Shown: one piece after another, positions 8,267 to 17,276 of the stretch
Position numbering within the stretch: position 1 is the stretch's first letter
How the letters are laid out: every line of letters begins with the position of its first letter
Origin: Novosphingobium sp. B1
Lineage (GTDB): Bacteria; Pseudomonadota; Alphaproteobacteria; Sphingomonadales; Sphingomonadaceae
Reading direction: 5' to 3'
Length of the DNA: 64,000 bases
Assembly (NCBI RefSeq): GCF_900176395.1
Contig: NZ_FWXL01000005.1
Coordinates: 301,603-365,602, forward strand
The notes under the pieces: model-generated
What the model was told of the DNA's origin: nothing
Database searches by the model: none
The model's input: only the letters and a program-made list of their open reading frames with translations
Made by a program: the position numbers and the translations under genes

Positions 8267-9598
8267 CTATTCCGCCGGCTGGGCAATCGGCCTGGGCGTG
8301 AGGCGGCGTGTAAGCTTGCGCAGCACAGAGGTGATCGGCCCGTGTTGCGCCATCCACGCATGGTATTCGCGGTACTTGGCGTCTTCGGCAAGCAGGTGCT
8401 TTTCCTCGGTGCGGGCCCGCCAGTAATAGACCGCGCTGACGAGGGCGAGGATCACGGTGTTGCGGATCGCGTCGACCATCGAGCCACTGGTGGTGAGGAA
8501 CGGCAGGGTGGCAAGCCACCAGTAGGCGTTCTTCGACAGGTAGGCCGGATGGCGCGTGAAGCGATAGGGTCCGTTGGTGAGCACGCCGCGATAGGTCAGG
8601 TTGGAAAAGCGCAGGCCGAAGGCCACGGTGGCCCAGGCGTAGATCGCGGTGAGGATCACCAGTGCGGCCGCCCATACCCACATCAGCGCAGTCTGTCCGG
8701 CCAGCCAGTGCGGCCATTCCGCGCCGTTGTGATGATAGTCCAGCACCCCGCCCTCGCCCATCAGGATGAACGGGGGGTAGCAGATCAGCGCGGCGACCCA
8801 GGCGGCAAGGTGGGGATTGGCAGTGCGGATCTGCGCATCCAGCGGCTTCATGGTGACGAGATAGCCGACCATGGCGATCTGCACGTCGATCATGAACATC
8901 GTCTCGATCAGCAGGGACGCGAACTCGACCGGATCGTGGAAGGCGTGGCTCCAGTCGAAGCGGACGACCGCGCCAAAGCCGCCCGGAACGATCGAGATCA
9001 TGAAGGCGCAGAAGAAGCCCTTCACCAGCCACGACAGCGCATGGCGCCGAACCTCGGCAGGGTCCCAAGGTTCGCGGCCGATCAGCATGGCGCCGAAGTG
9101 CCACGTGGCGTCGCGCGGATTCACGAGTACGCGGTCGAGCCAGATGACGTAAGGGATGGCGCCGAGGAACAGCAGCGGCGCTGCAGTTTCAAGCACTTCC
9201 ATCGCAAAGACATACTGCCCGCGCCAGTACCAGCGGCCGAGGCAGTAGGCGAAGCCGATGACGGCCCATGTTGCCCAGAGACCGGCGATCTTGGTGATCG
9301 AGATGTCGATCACGTCACGCAAGGGACGCGGGGCGGACCAGTCGATCCCGGTGGACGGGCGGCGGTGAACCTTGTCGACCAGCAGGGACCAGCCGATCAT
9401 TCCAGCGCCCGAGAACAGCAGGGCCGCCATGGCCGCAGCAGGGCCGTCCATCACCTCGCGCGGGGAAGCAAGACCGAAGGTGTCGACGATCTGGGGCCAG
9501 AAGCGACAGACCATGACCCACAGGAACAGCCCTGCAAGGCCGGCAACGCCGACGCCGGAAGAGACGTCCGAGGGAGGAAGCGAAGGACGGGCGGTCAT
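8267..9598 (-). CDS. Isoprenylcysteine carboxyl methyltransferase-like membrane protein
   Basis: This is a 443-aa polytopic membrane protein, about 10 or more hydrophobic segments. The C-terminal third matches the ICMT/PEMT methyltransferase family: NGPYRFTRHPAYLSKN followed by a hydrophobic stretch and the ARTEEKHLL segment, the RHPxY..EE pattern used to bind S-adenosylmethionine. The long N-terminal membrane region is not part of the core ICMT domain, and I do not recognise it. The bacterial substrate is unknown. The stop is 3 nt from the convergent ABM gene stop. Confidence 0.78.
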   Translation of the reverse strand: MTARPSLPPSDVSSGVGVAGLAGLFLWVMVCRFWPQIVDTFGLASPREVMDGPAAAMAALLFSGAGMIGWSLLVDKVHRRPSTGIDWSAPRPLRDVIDISITKIAGLWATWAVIGFAYCLGRWYWRGQYVFAMEVLETAAPLLFLGAIPYVIWLDRVLVNPRDATWHFGAMLIGREPWDPAEVRRHALSWLVKGFFCAFMISIVPGGFGAVVRFDWSHAFHDPVEFASLLIETMFMIDVQIAMVGYLVTMKPLDAQIRTANPHLAAWVAALICYPPFILMGEGGVLDYHHNGAEWPHWLAGQTALMWVWAAALVILTAIYAWATVAFGLRFSNLTYRGVLTNGPYRFTRHPAYLSKNAYWWLATLPFLTTSGSMVDAIRNTVILALVSAVYYWRARTEEKHLLAEDAKYREYHAWMAQHGPITSVLRKLTRRLTPRPIAQPAE

Positions 9599-9639
9599 GC
9601 CACCGTCCTTCGCATCAATGGGTTAGGATTTGGTTTTGA

Positions 9640-10986
9640 TCAGCGAAACGCGGTGATCTTGCCGCTGTCATCCAGCACGTAGAGCGTCTGGTTGGCGACG
9701 ATCGGGGCGAGGCTGACGCCCGAGCCGAGCTTGGTGAAGTTGCTGACAGTGCCGTCGGTGACCGATGCGGTCATCATCTCGCCGCGCGAGTTGGCGATCC
9801 ACAGGCGGTTTCCGGCGAGCACGGGGCCGGTCCAGAGGATCTGGTCCTTCTTCTTCTTCTCGTTCTTGTAGCGCTGCAACTGCGTCATCCAGCGGACCTT
9901 GCCGTTGGACTTGGCGATGCAGAGCAGCTTGGCCTCGTCGGTGAGCGTGAAGATCCAGTCGCCCGCGATGGCCGGGGTGGAAATGCCGGCGAGGTTGAGT
10001 TCCCAGATGCGTTGGCCGGTAACGAGTTCATAGGCAGCCATGCGCCCGCCCTGCCCCAGTGCATAGACGCGACCGCGCTCGATGATCGGGTCGGCGTCGA
10101 TGTCGGTCAGGGTCGACACCGAGGTGGCGATGCTGGTGCGCGCAAGGGCATCGGCCCACAGTTCGCGGCCGTTCTCGTAGCGGTAGGCGACAAGTTCGCC
10201 CGAGGAATAGCCGGCGACGATGGTGCCCTGGCCCGCGGCGGGCGAGGCGACACCGAAGACGTTGGTCTGGCCGACCGAGGCATTGGCGTTCCACAGCACC
10301 GCGCCGTCATCGGCATTGAGCGTGAGGATCTGGTTGTCCTGCGTCATCACCATGACCTGCCCGAAGGCGACCGTGGGCGATCCGCGCAGCGGGCCGGCAG
10401 GCTTTACCCGCCACTTGACGTTGCCACTGGCCGCATCGAGCGCGGCAACTTCGCCCACGCCATTGGTGACATAGACCACGCCTTCATCGAACGAGGCGCC
10501 GCCGCCGAAGGTAGAACCGGCGTTCTGCTTGTCGGCGCGGATCGAGGTTTCCCAGGCGCGGGCACCGGATGCAGCATCCCAGGCGTGCACCAGGCCATCG
10601 GTGTCCATCGCGAAGAGCTTGCCGCCACCGACGACCGGCGAGGCAGCCAGGCGCTGCTTGGCCGAGGAACCACGAATGCTGACAGTGAAGGCGCGCTGCG
10701 GGGCATCACTGATGGCAACGTGGCCATAGGACTTGGCGGCGTTGCCACCGCCCTGCGCAAATTCGGTGTTTACTTCCGGCGCAGGCAGCACGACCGACAT
10801 CAGCGCGATCGAATCATCGACCTTGGTGCCGGCTTCGATCTTCGAGAGGATCGGCTGGCGCTGGCCAACGGTGGGCGTGGTCTTGGCCTTGTCCTTGCCG
10901 CCGAAAACGCCGCAGCCACCAAGGCCCAGCGACAGGATCAGCGCGCTGGAGAGCGCGGCGCGGCGGAGGCTGGTCTTGGCCTTCAT
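9640..10986 (-). CDS. bamB: Outer membrane assembly lipoprotein BamB
   Basis: BamB is a beta-propeller lipoprotein of the BAM complex that inserts outer membrane proteins. The 448-aa product begins with a lipoprotein signal (MKAKTSLRRAALSSALILS) and lipobox LGGC. It is followed by repeated PQQ-like blades such as DAASGARAWE and DADDGAVLWN-type motifs. I chose ATG 10986, preceded by GAGGAA at good spacing. An ATG at 11007 overlaps the upstream stop (ATGA) but puts seven extra residues before the signal. It sits directly after the YfgM-like gene, the usual order. The der GTPase gene often found next to bamB is absent here. Confidence 0.92.
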   Translation of the reverse strand: MKAKTSLRRAALSSALILSLGLGGCGVFGGKDKAKTTPTVGQRQPILSKIEAGTKVDDSIALMSVVLPAPEVNTEFAQGGGNAAKSYGHVAISDAPQRAFTVSIRGSSAKQRLAASPVVGGGKLFAMDTDGLVHAWDAASGARAWETSIRADKQNAGSTFGGGASFDEGVVYVTNGVGEVAALDAASGNVKWRVKPAGPLRGSPTVAFGQVMVMTQDNQILTLNADDGAVLWNANASVGQTNVFGVASPAAGQGTIVAGYSSGELVAYRYENGRELWADALARTSIATSVSTLTDIDADPIIERGRVYALGQGGRMAAYELVTGQRIWELNLAGISTPAIAGDWIFTLTDEAKLLCIAKSNGKVRWMTQLQRYKNEKKKKDQILWTGPVLAGNRLWIANSRGEMMTASVTDGTVSNFTKLGSGVSLAPIVANQTLYVLDDSGKITAFR

Positions 10987-11003
10987 TTCAGGATTCCTCG
11001 AGA

Positions 11004-11762
11004 TCATTGCGCCGGCGAAACCAGCGTTGCGGCACCGGGTTCCTCGACTGCGTCGACGCCCAGCAGTCCCGCCATCTGGCGAGTGCGGCGGCGCAGCGAG
11101 TCCGGCACGGTCTTGTCCTTGGCGATCTGCGCAAAGAGCGCGCCCGCCAGTTCGTTCTTGCCCTGCTTCACGTAGGCCATGGCGACGAGCTCGCCGGCGC
11201 TGCCGAACCAGGGGTTGCCGGGAATGGCGAGCGGCTTGATGCGTTCGACGACCTTGTCGGGTCCGATCTGGTCGAAGGTCAGCGACACTTCGCGAATGGT
11301 TGCCAGATCGCGGTAGGCCTGCGGCGCATCGCCATCGGCCGCAATGGCGGCAAAGGCCTTGGCCGCTTCGGCGGTCTTGCCCTGTTCGACGAGCACGCCT
11401 GCGCTGAGCATGCGCGCGGCGGCGCGATAGCCATCGGTGCCATCCTTGGCGAGCGGGGCGACTTCGTCGGTCGCTGCCTTGAGGTTGCGGGCTTCGATAT
11501 TGTCGAGCGCCTTGGTCAGCACTTCGCCCTGTTCGCCGGAGGTGCTGGCCTTGTGGTTGTCATACCACAGCCAGCCGGCGAGGCCGAGCAGCCCGGCAAC
11601 GATGGCCGCGCCGACGGGCTTGCCGTACTTCTGCAGGGCGGTGAAGACCTGATCCTCGCGCAGGGCATCGTCAACCTCGCGCAGGAAGCCATCGCCTTGC
11701 GCGGCGGCACGATCGGCGAGTTGCGTGGAACGAGTTTGCGGACGATCGGGACGGAGAGCCAA
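11004..11762 (-). CDS. YfgM-like membrane-anchored TPR protein
   Basis: The 252-aa product has a cytoplasmic N-terminus (LREVDDALREDQVFTALQKY), one transmembrane segment near residues 50-68 (PVGAAIVAGLLGLAGWLWY) and a periplasmic alpha-helical TPR-like domain. This architecture and its place just before bamB match YfgM, a periplasmic chaperone partner of the Sec translocon. Its 3' end overlaps the alternative bamB start by 4 nt, so the two are cotranscribed. A candidate -35/-10 pair lies just upstream. Confidence 0.85.
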   Translation of the reverse strand: MALRPDRPQTRSTQLADRAAAQGDGFLREVDDALREDQVFTALQKYGKPVGAAIVAGLLGLAGWLWYDNHKASTSGEQGEVLTKALDNIEARNLKAATDEVAPLAKDGTDGYRAAARMLSAGVLVEQGKTAEAAKAFAAIAADGDAPQAYRDLATIREVSLTFDQIGPDKVVERIKPLAIPGNPWFGSAGELVAMAYVKQGKNELAGALFAQIAKDKTVPDSLRRRTRQMAGLLGVDAVEEPGAATLVSPAQ

Positions 11763-11813
11763 GGCAGCGCTTTCGGGAATTGGTTGACGGTTGCTAGCGT
11801 GTGTCTGGCGCGG

Positions 11814-11841
11814 TGTTTAGCGGATGGAACCGCCTTTTCAA
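11814..11841 (-). promoter_or_regulatory. Candidate promoter for the yfgM-bamB unit
   Basis: On the minus strand TTGAAA (11841-11836) and TAAACA (11819-11814) are spaced by 16 bp, about 50 bp before the yfgM-like start. This is a motif match only, in a 127-bp gap that follows the glycosyltransferase gene on the same strand. Confidence 0.35.
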
Positions 11842-11889
11842 CGGAATTGATTCCTGACGCCACCAGCGTGAACGGCGGCTGAAGCAAGT

Positions 11890-13050
11890 TCAGACAAGCG
11901 TTGCCCGGCCAAGCGCTGCACCATAGATGCGCGCATAGCGATCCGCCATGACCGCCTCATCGAATTCCGCGACGGCACGGGCGCGGTTGACGTTGCCCAG
12001 CTGCTTGCGCAAGGCCGGGTCTGCCGCAAGCGCCGCCACGGCAGCTGCCAGCGCATTGTCGTCGCCCTCGGGCGTCACGAAAATGCGATTTTCAGGCGCG
12101 ACCATGTCGGCGACATCGCCTACTGCAGGGCTGGCAACGGCGAGGCCCGCAGCCATCGCTTCAATCACGGACAGCGGCGCCTGTTCACTGTCGGACGAGA
12201 GCGCGAAAAGATCGAACAGGCCGACAGCGAGCGACGGATCGGCAACGTGGCCGGGCAAATGGACGCGGTGGCCGACCTCAAGCCGAATTGCCTCGGCCAC
12301 GATCGCCTCTCGCTCCGGCCCCTCGCCAAGGATCACGAGGTGCCATTCAGGCGGCAGATCCTTCATGGCGCGGACCAGCCGCGGCAGGTTCTTGACCGCG
12401 CGCAGGCCAGCCAGCGTGCCGAGCCACTTTTCGCCGGGCCGCTTGACCACGCGGGGCAGCACATCGGCCCGCGGCTTGCGGGCATAGAGAGCCGTATCGA
12501 TGCCGTTGGGGATGCGCTGGACCCTGCCGCGCGGCTGGTGCCATGCACCGAGCGCAATGTCCTCAAGCTGGCGCGAGGGCACGACCAGCGCGCTGGCGCG
12601 GGCCAGCGCGACGCGGCGGAACCAGTTTCGGCTGCGCTTCAGGCCACCCGCTTCATCGGCGTTGAAGCCATCCTCGTGGTGAACCAGCGGCGCAAGGCCG
12701 AGCGACGGCGCGAACACGGCATGGGCCATCACCGCGTCCATCGCTCCCCAGTTGTAGGTAAGGATCAGGTCGAAGCCCTGCATGGCCCGGGCGAGACGCT
12801 GCAGACGGCCGATGCGCAGCTTTCCGGCAAGCGGGGGGAAGCCGAACGGGAAGAAGGCGGCAACGCCCTTGTCGATCAGCGCCCTTGCGCCCATCGCCGA
12901 AGGCAGCGCCGAGACGATGTGATGTTCGAGCGCCTTGCCGTTCCGGCCCCTGGCCCAGCGATTCATCAGGGCAACGGCACGTCGCTCCTTGCCGCCGGCA
13001 TCGAAGGTCGAATGCAGGTGCAGGATCTTCACAGGCCGGGCGGCGGTCAT
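11890..13050 (-). CDS. Glycosyltransferase family 4
   Basis: The 386-aa protein is a GT-B fold retaining glycosyltransferase. The N-terminus KILHLHSTFDAGGKERR has the nucleotide-sugar loop region. The C-terminal half has the GT4 signature EGPEREAIV and the E-x7-E motif in SEQAPLSVIEAMAAG. I chose ATG 13050, which overlaps the preceding hydrolase stop as ATGA; the frame stays open upstream but reads antisense through the hydrolase. The sugar donor and acceptor are unknown. A role in exopolysaccharide or glycolipid synthesis is possible, but no polysaccharide cluster surrounds it. Confidence 0.88.
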   Translation of the reverse strand: MTAARPVKILHLHSTFDAGGKERRAVALMNRWARGRNGKALEHHIVSALPSAMGARALIDKGVAAFFPFGFPPLAGKLRIGRLQRLARAMQGFDLILTYNWGAMDAVMAHAVFAPSLGLAPLVHHEDGFNADEAGGLKRSRNWFRRVALARASALVVPSRQLEDIALGAWHQPRGRVQRIPNGIDTALYARKPRADVLPRVVKRPGEKWLGTLAGLRAVKNLPRLVRAMKDLPPEWHLVILGEGPEREAIVAEAIRLEVGHRVHLPGHVADPSLAVGLFDLFALSSDSEQAPLSVIEAMAAGLAVASPAVGDVADMVAPENRIFVTPEGDDNALAAAVAALAADPALRKQLGNVNRARAVAEFDEAVMADRYARIYGAALGRATLV

Positions 13051-13901
13051 GCCCGGGCGAGAAGACGGCCGATCGCGGCCACGCTTTCCGGCTCGTCCAG
13101 CGTGGGGGCGTGGCCGATCCGCGGCAGGGTGACGAGTTCGACGCCGGGGCGCGAGGCCATCTTCGTTGCGGTTTCCGCCGTGAGGATGTCGGACGTTTCT
13201 CCGCGCAGGATCAGCAGCGGACGGGAGGCCAGGGCATCGAAGAGCGGCCACATGTCCACCTGCGGGGTAGCGCCTGCCGGAGCCTCGAACGGTTCGGCGA
13301 TCTTCATGTCGTAATCGAAGGCGATACGACCGCCGGTGCCTAGGGCCATTATGCGCTTGGCATAGCGCAGCCACTGCGTGATGTCCCAATCGGGATAGAC
13401 ATCGCCGCTGCTTTCCTGAAGCGCGCGGGCCGCGTGCATCCATGTTTCGAAGTTGCGCCCCTGCCCGACATAGCCGCGAATGCGTTCGAGGCCGGCTTCG
13501 GACACCTCGGGACCGACATCGTTCAGGACTGCTGCAGCGATGCGTTGCGGATTGCTGGCGGCGAGCAGCATGTTCAGCAGACCACCGAGCGAAGTGCCGA
13601 TCGAGACGAAGCGTTCGATCCCTTCCTGGGCCAGCAACGCCTCCACATCCTGCAGATAGTGCATGGGGGTGTAGGTCATCGGATCCTTGGCGTAGTCGCT
13701 GTCACCGCGGCCGCGCATCTCCGGGCACAGCACGCACCAAGTTCCGGCCAGCCGCTCGGCCAGGTCCTCGAAATCGCGGGCATTGCGGGTGAGCCCTGGC
13801 AGGCAGATCACCGGGGGCTTGGCGGAATCGCCATCAAAATATCGGAAATGCAGGCGCAATCCGTCGCTGCTGGTCCAGTAGCGATCTTCGTATTCGGCCA
13901 T
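13047..13901 (-). CDS. Alpha/beta hydrolase
   Basis: The 284-aa product has a full alpha/beta-hydrolase fold: the oxyanion-region motif CLPGLTRNARDF, the nucleophile elbow GTSLGG (Ser in GxSxG) and the catalytic histidine in RIGHAPTLDEP. The acid is likely in the ILRGETSDIL strand. Start ATG 13901 was chosen because the upstream open frame has no domain content. It overlaps the glycosyltransferase start by 4 nt, so the pair is translationally coupled. Substrate cannot be predicted. It is divergent from selO. Confidence 0.88.
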   Translation of the reverse strand: MAEYEDRYWTSSDGLRLHFRYFDGDSAKPPVICLPGLTRNARDFEDLAERLAGTWCVLCPEMRGRGDSDYAKDPMTYTPMHYLQDVEALLAQEGIERFVSIGTSLGGLLNMLLAASNPQRIAAAVLNDVGPEVSEAGLERIRGYVGQGRNFETWMHAARALQESSGDVYPDWDITQWLRYAKRIMALGTGGRIAFDYDMKIAEPFEAPAGATPQVDMWPLFDALASRPLLILRGETSDILTAETATKMASRPGVELVTLPRIGHAPTLDEPESVAAIGRLLARA

Positions 13902-13931
13902 TTCGTCTGGTATTCCGCGTGAAATCCGGGG

Positions 13932-13951
13932 AGCCTGCTTGCGGGCAGGCT
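13932..13951. promoter_or_regulatory. Inverted repeat in the hydrolase-selO divergent promoter region
   Basis: The arms AGCCTGC and GCAGGCT are separated by 6 nt and lie 22 bp before the selO start, within the 72-bp gap between divergent genes. It could be an operator or a leader hairpin; no regulator is assignable. Confidence 0.35.
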
Positions 13952-13973
13952 TGCTCGTGCCCACTATTGCCGG

Positions 13974-15380
13974 ATGCAGGCGCTCCCGCAAGACGCGATA
14001 TATCGACCTTCCCCCCGGCTCATGGCGCTGGCCGACTGGATCGGCGATCCGGTCAGCGCTGCAGACTTTCCCGAAGCGACCCTGCGCTGGCGAAACGACC
14101 GCGCTGCAGGCGATGTCGGGCTGGCAGGCCTGTCGGACGCGGAATGGGTGCGTCATTTCGGACGGTTCGTTCCGCTCGAGGGCAACATGCCGGGGCCGCT
14201 GGCGTTGCGCTATCACGGGCACCAGTTCCGCGTTTACAACCCTGACCTGGGCGACGGGCGCGGGTTCACCTTCGCGCAGATGCTCGACCGAGACGGCAGG
14301 CTGATGGACCTTGGCACCAAGGGTTCGGGGCAGACGCCGTGGAGCCGTGCCGGGGACGGACGCCTGACGCTGAAAGGTGCCGCGCGCGAGATCCTGGCCA
14401 CCGAAATGCTCGAGGCGCTGGGAGTGAATACCAGCCGCACGCTCTCGGTGATCGAGACCGGGGAGGCCCTGTATCGTGGCGACGAGCCTTCGCCGACGCG
14501 CTCGGCGGTGATGGTCCGGCTTAGCCATGGGCACATCCGCATAGGCACGTTCCAGCGGCTGGCAGCGCTGGAACTCGAAGACGAGATGGCGCAGCTTGTC
14601 GCCTATTGCCTCGCGAATCTTCCGGGCGGGCATGAGGACGCGGCACATCCGGCTGTGCGCTTCTTCAACCAGGTGGTGGAGCGCATGGCCGACATGGCGG
14701 CAAGCTACATGGTGGCGGGATTCGTCCATGGCGTGCTCAATACCGACAACATGAACGTGACCGGGGAAAGCTTCGACTATGGCCCGTGGCGCTGGCTACC
14801 GAAGTGGGAGCCGGGCTTTACCGCGGCCTATTTCGACCATTCCGGGCTTTATGCCTATGGTCGCCAGCCAGAAACGATCCACTGGAATTGCGGGCAACTG
14901 GCCGTGGCCCTACGCACGCTGGTGGACGCGCCGCCCCTGATCGAGGCGCTGAACCGCTATCCCGAACTGTACCAGCAGGCCATGACCCGGCGCTGGTGCT
15001 GGCGGCTGGGCGTAGTGCCGCGCGGGCTTGAGGAAGATACCGCTCTGATCGGCGCCTGCGAGCAGGTAATGGTGGCGCAAGGCAGTGGACCGGATGCGTT
15101 CTTCCTTGCGCACCGTGGCGGTCGGGGCGGCGCTGGAACCGACGCCGCCGAGCAGGCGCTGCAGGCGGCGCTGGCTCCTTATGCGGCGACGGACAGTAGC
15201 CATCCCTACTGGTCCGATGCTGCGCCACAGTCCATGCTCATCGACGAAGTCGAGGCGATATGGCAGCCCATTGCCGAGCGCGACGAGTGGAGCGCGCTCG
15301 CTGGCAAGGTCGCGGCTGTGCGGCGCATGGGCGAGGCGTTGGGCCCCCGGCCCGAACCGATGGGCCACACTCGGGGCTGA
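13974..15380 (+). CDS. selO: Protein adenylyltransferase SelO (YdiU family)
   Basis: SelO is a pseudokinase-fold enzyme that transfers AMP to protein Ser/Thr/Tyr side chains and is linked to redox control. The 468-aa product matches bacterial YdiU in length. Visible family motifs are LRYHGHQFRVYNP, LGTKGSGQTPWSRAGDGR (nucleotide-binding loop), RLSHGHIRIGTFQR and HGVLNTDNMN with the metal/catalytic Asn-Asp pair. It is divergent from the alpha/beta hydrolase and is followed by a 126-bp gap before astD. Confidence 0.93.
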   Translation: MQALPQDAIYRPSPRLMALADWIGDPVSAADFPEATLRWRNDRAAGDVGLAGLSDAEWVRHFGRFVPLEGNMPGPLALRYHGHQFRVYNPDLGDGRGFTFAQMLDRDGRLMDLGTKGSGQTPWSRAGDGRLTLKGAAREILATEMLEALGVNTSRTLSVIETGEALYRGDEPSPTRSAVMVRLSHGHIRIGTFQRLAALELEDEMAQLVAYCLANLPGGHEDAAHPAVRFFNQVVERMADMAASYMVAGFVHGVLNTDNMNVTGESFDYGPWRWLPKWEPGFTAAYFDHSGLYAYGRQPETIHWNCGQLAVALRTLVDAPPLIEALNRYPELYQQAMTRRWCWRLGVVPRGLEEDTALIGACEQVMVAQGSGPDAFFLAHRGGRGGAGTDAAEQALQAALAPYAATDSSHPYWSDAAPQSMLIDEVEAIWQPIAERDEWSALAGKVAAVRRMGEALGPRPEPMGHTRG

Positions 15381-15445
15381 ATTGCATCAGCAGGGGTGGT
15401 GGCGCCTGTGAATATTGTTTAATCGGTAACGACTATCGCGTTACG

Positions 15446-15457
15446 TTGTGCGCACAA
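15446..15457. promoter_or_regulatory. Palindromes in the astD upstream region
   Basis: A perfect 12-bp palindrome TTGTGCGCACAA lies 49 bp before the astD start. Just upstream, GTAACG (15426-15431) and CGTTAC (15439-15444) form a second inverted repeat with a 7-nt spacer. Two dyads side by side in a 126-bp gap suggest a regulator-binding region; the regulator is not identified. Confidence 0.4.
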
Positions 15458-15506
15458 ACCGGTTCACCGGGCCCGCGCCGAACTTGAATGAGAAGCAGGC
15501 AAATCC

Positions 15507-16922
15507 GTGGCAACTGCCGAAATCGTATCGTATGAACCCGCAACCGGCGCGGAAGTGTGGCGCGCTCCTGTCGGCGATGTCGACGAGGTGGTCGCCCGCG
15601 CCCGCCGCGCCTGGCCGGCCTGGGCAGCGCAGCCTCTTGCAACGCGTATCGAACTGGTTCGCCGCTTTGCCAACGAGGTGCGCAAGGACGCCGACAAGCT
15701 GGCGACGATGATCGCGCGCGAGACCGGCAAGCCGATGTGGGAAGCCCGCACCGAGGTCGAGAGTGTCATCAACAAGGTGGAGATTTCGGTCCGCGCCTAT
15801 GCCGACCGCACTTCGCAGCGCAAGCTCGACTCGGCGATGCAGGGCACGGCGGCGCTGCGCCACAAGCCGCATGGCGTGATGGCCGTTCTGGGCCCCTACA
15901 ATTTCCCTGCGCATTTGCCCAATGGCCACATCGTGCCGGCGCTGATCGCGGGCAACGCTGTGGTGTTCAAGCCATCGGAAAAGACACCGGCAACCGGCGA
16001 GATGCTGGCGCAGTGCTTCCATCGCGCGGGCATTTCCGCTGCCGTGGTGCAGGTTCTGGTCGGCGGCCCGGCCGAGGGCCAGGCGCTGGTGGCGCATGAT
16101 GGCATCGACGGGGTGCTGTTCACCGGATCGGCCCATGCCGGCATCGCGATCAACCGCAAGCTGGCTTCGAACCCCGGCAAGATGGTCGCGCTCGAGATGG
16201 GCGGCAACAACCCGATCGTTGTGTGGGACACGCCCAAGATCGAGGATACCGCGACGATCATCGTCCAGTCCGCCTTTACCAGCGCTGGCCAGCGTTGCAC
16301 GGCCGGACGCCGCCTGATCATCAAGGCATCGATGTACGACGCGGTGATGAGCCAGGTGAAGCATCTGGCAGACCGCATCATCGTCGGCGCTCCGTTCGAC
16401 GAGCCAGCGCCATTCATGGGGCCGGTGATCGACAATCGCACCGCCGATGGCCTGACCGAAAGCTTCGTCTACCTCCTGTCTTCAGGTGGACGACCGATCA
16501 AGCACATGGTTCGCCTGCAGGAAGGCCTGCCGTTCCTGTCCCCGGCGATCATCGACGTGACCGGCGTGGCCGAGCGGCCCGACGTCGAACTGTTCGGCCC
16601 GCTGCTGCAGGTGGTCAAGGTAGACGATTTCGACGAAGCCATCGCCGAAGCCAACAACACCCGCTTCGGGCTTTCGGCTTCGCTGCTGGGCGGCGCACCG
16701 GCGGACTACAACCGCTTCTGGGCAAACATCCGGGCGGGCGTGGTCAACTGGAACCGCCCGACCAACGGCGCATCGTCTGCAGCGCCGTTCGGCGGCATCG
16801 GGCTTTCGGGCAATCATCGACCGAGCGCCTATTACGCCGCCGATTATTGCGCCTACCCGGTCGCATCGACCGAGATGGACCAGCCGCGCGCCAGCATCGG
16901 CGTGGGTCTCAGGAGCGAGTAG
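15507..16922 (+). CDS. astD: Succinylglutamate-semialdehyde dehydrogenase
   Basis: AstD oxidises N-succinylglutamate semialdehyde with NAD in arginine catabolism by the AST pathway. The 471-aa aldehyde dehydrogenase has the general-base glutamate region LEMGGNNPIVV, the catalytic cysteine in SAGQRCTAGRR, and the cofactor site VLGPYNFPAHLPNGH that is typical of AstD. The start is GTG 15507. No astA, astB or astE flank it, so the rest of the pathway must lie elsewhere or the enzyme serves another semialdehyde. The last 14 nt overlap a convergent lipoprotein gene. Confidence 0.9.
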   Translation: MATAEIVSYEPATGAEVWRAPVGDVDEVVARARRAWPAWAAQPLATRIELVRRFANEVRKDADKLATMIARETGKPMWEARTEVESVINKVEISVRAYADRTSQRKLDSAMQGTAALRHKPHGVMAVLGPYNFPAHLPNGHIVPALIAGNAVVFKPSEKTPATGEMLAQCFHRAGISAAVVQVLVGGPAEGQALVAHDGIDGVLFTGSAHAGIAINRKLASNPGKMVALEMGGNNPIVVWDTPKIEDTATIIVQSAFTSAGQRCTAGRRLIIKASMYDAVMSQVKHLADRIIVGAPFDEPAPFMGPVIDNRTADGLTESFVYLLSSGGRPIKHMVRLQEGLPFLSPAIIDVTGVAERPDVELFGPLLQVVKVDDFDEAIAEANNTRFGLSASLLGGAPADYNRFWANIRAGVVNWNRPTNGASSAAPFGGIGLSGNHRPSAYYAADYCAYPVASTEMDQPRASIGVGLRSE

Positions 16923-17157
16923 CACCACCCGGAGGTGCGGGATCAGGCAACGGCAGCGCCGGATCACGCGGGCCGCCCGGATCGATGGCCAGATTCTTGA
17001 GGTTCTGCTGGCTGAGGTCGGGATCGACCATCAGCTGGCCTTGCAGCGCCTCGGCCATGAGCGGGTCGAGCGGTTCGCCATCCTGTTCGACCTGCGGCGA
17101 ACCGCAGGCCGCCAGCGCGAGGCTCAGCCCGCAAATCATGTGGCGAAACAAGGACAT
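16909..17157 (-). CDS. Small putative lipoprotein
   Basis: The 82-aa product has a type II signal peptide (MSLFRHMICGLSLALAAC) with lipobox LAAC, so it should be a lipid-anchored periplasmic protein of about 65 residues. The mature part is acidic, then Pro-rich at the C-terminus (DPALPLPDPAPPGG). I do not recognise the family. The gene overlaps the convergent astD by 14 nt and follows the terminator of the glycine-zipper gene. Confidence 0.65.
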   Translation of the reverse strand: MSLFRHMICGLSLALAACGSPQVEQDGEPLDPLMAEALQGQLMVDPDLSQQNLKNLAIDPGGPRDPALPLPDPAPPGGATRS

Positions 17158-17184
17158 TGCCGGTCCATATCGCGCGCGTGGTTA

Positions 17185-17222
17185 ATAAAAAGGGAGCGCC
17201 CCGCATCTTGCGGAGCGCTCCC
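17185..17222 (-). terminator. Rho-independent terminator after the glycine-zipper gene
   Basis: The stem GGGAGCGC/GCGCTCCC encloses a second short GC stem and, on the minus strand, is followed by TTTTTAT. It lies 54 nt past the stop of the minus-strand glycine-zipper gene. Confidence 0.88.
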
Positions 17223-17276
17223 CTGCCGACCTTTCAGCGCGACCCGAAGGACGGTCAGTAACTGGTCATTTCCGGC

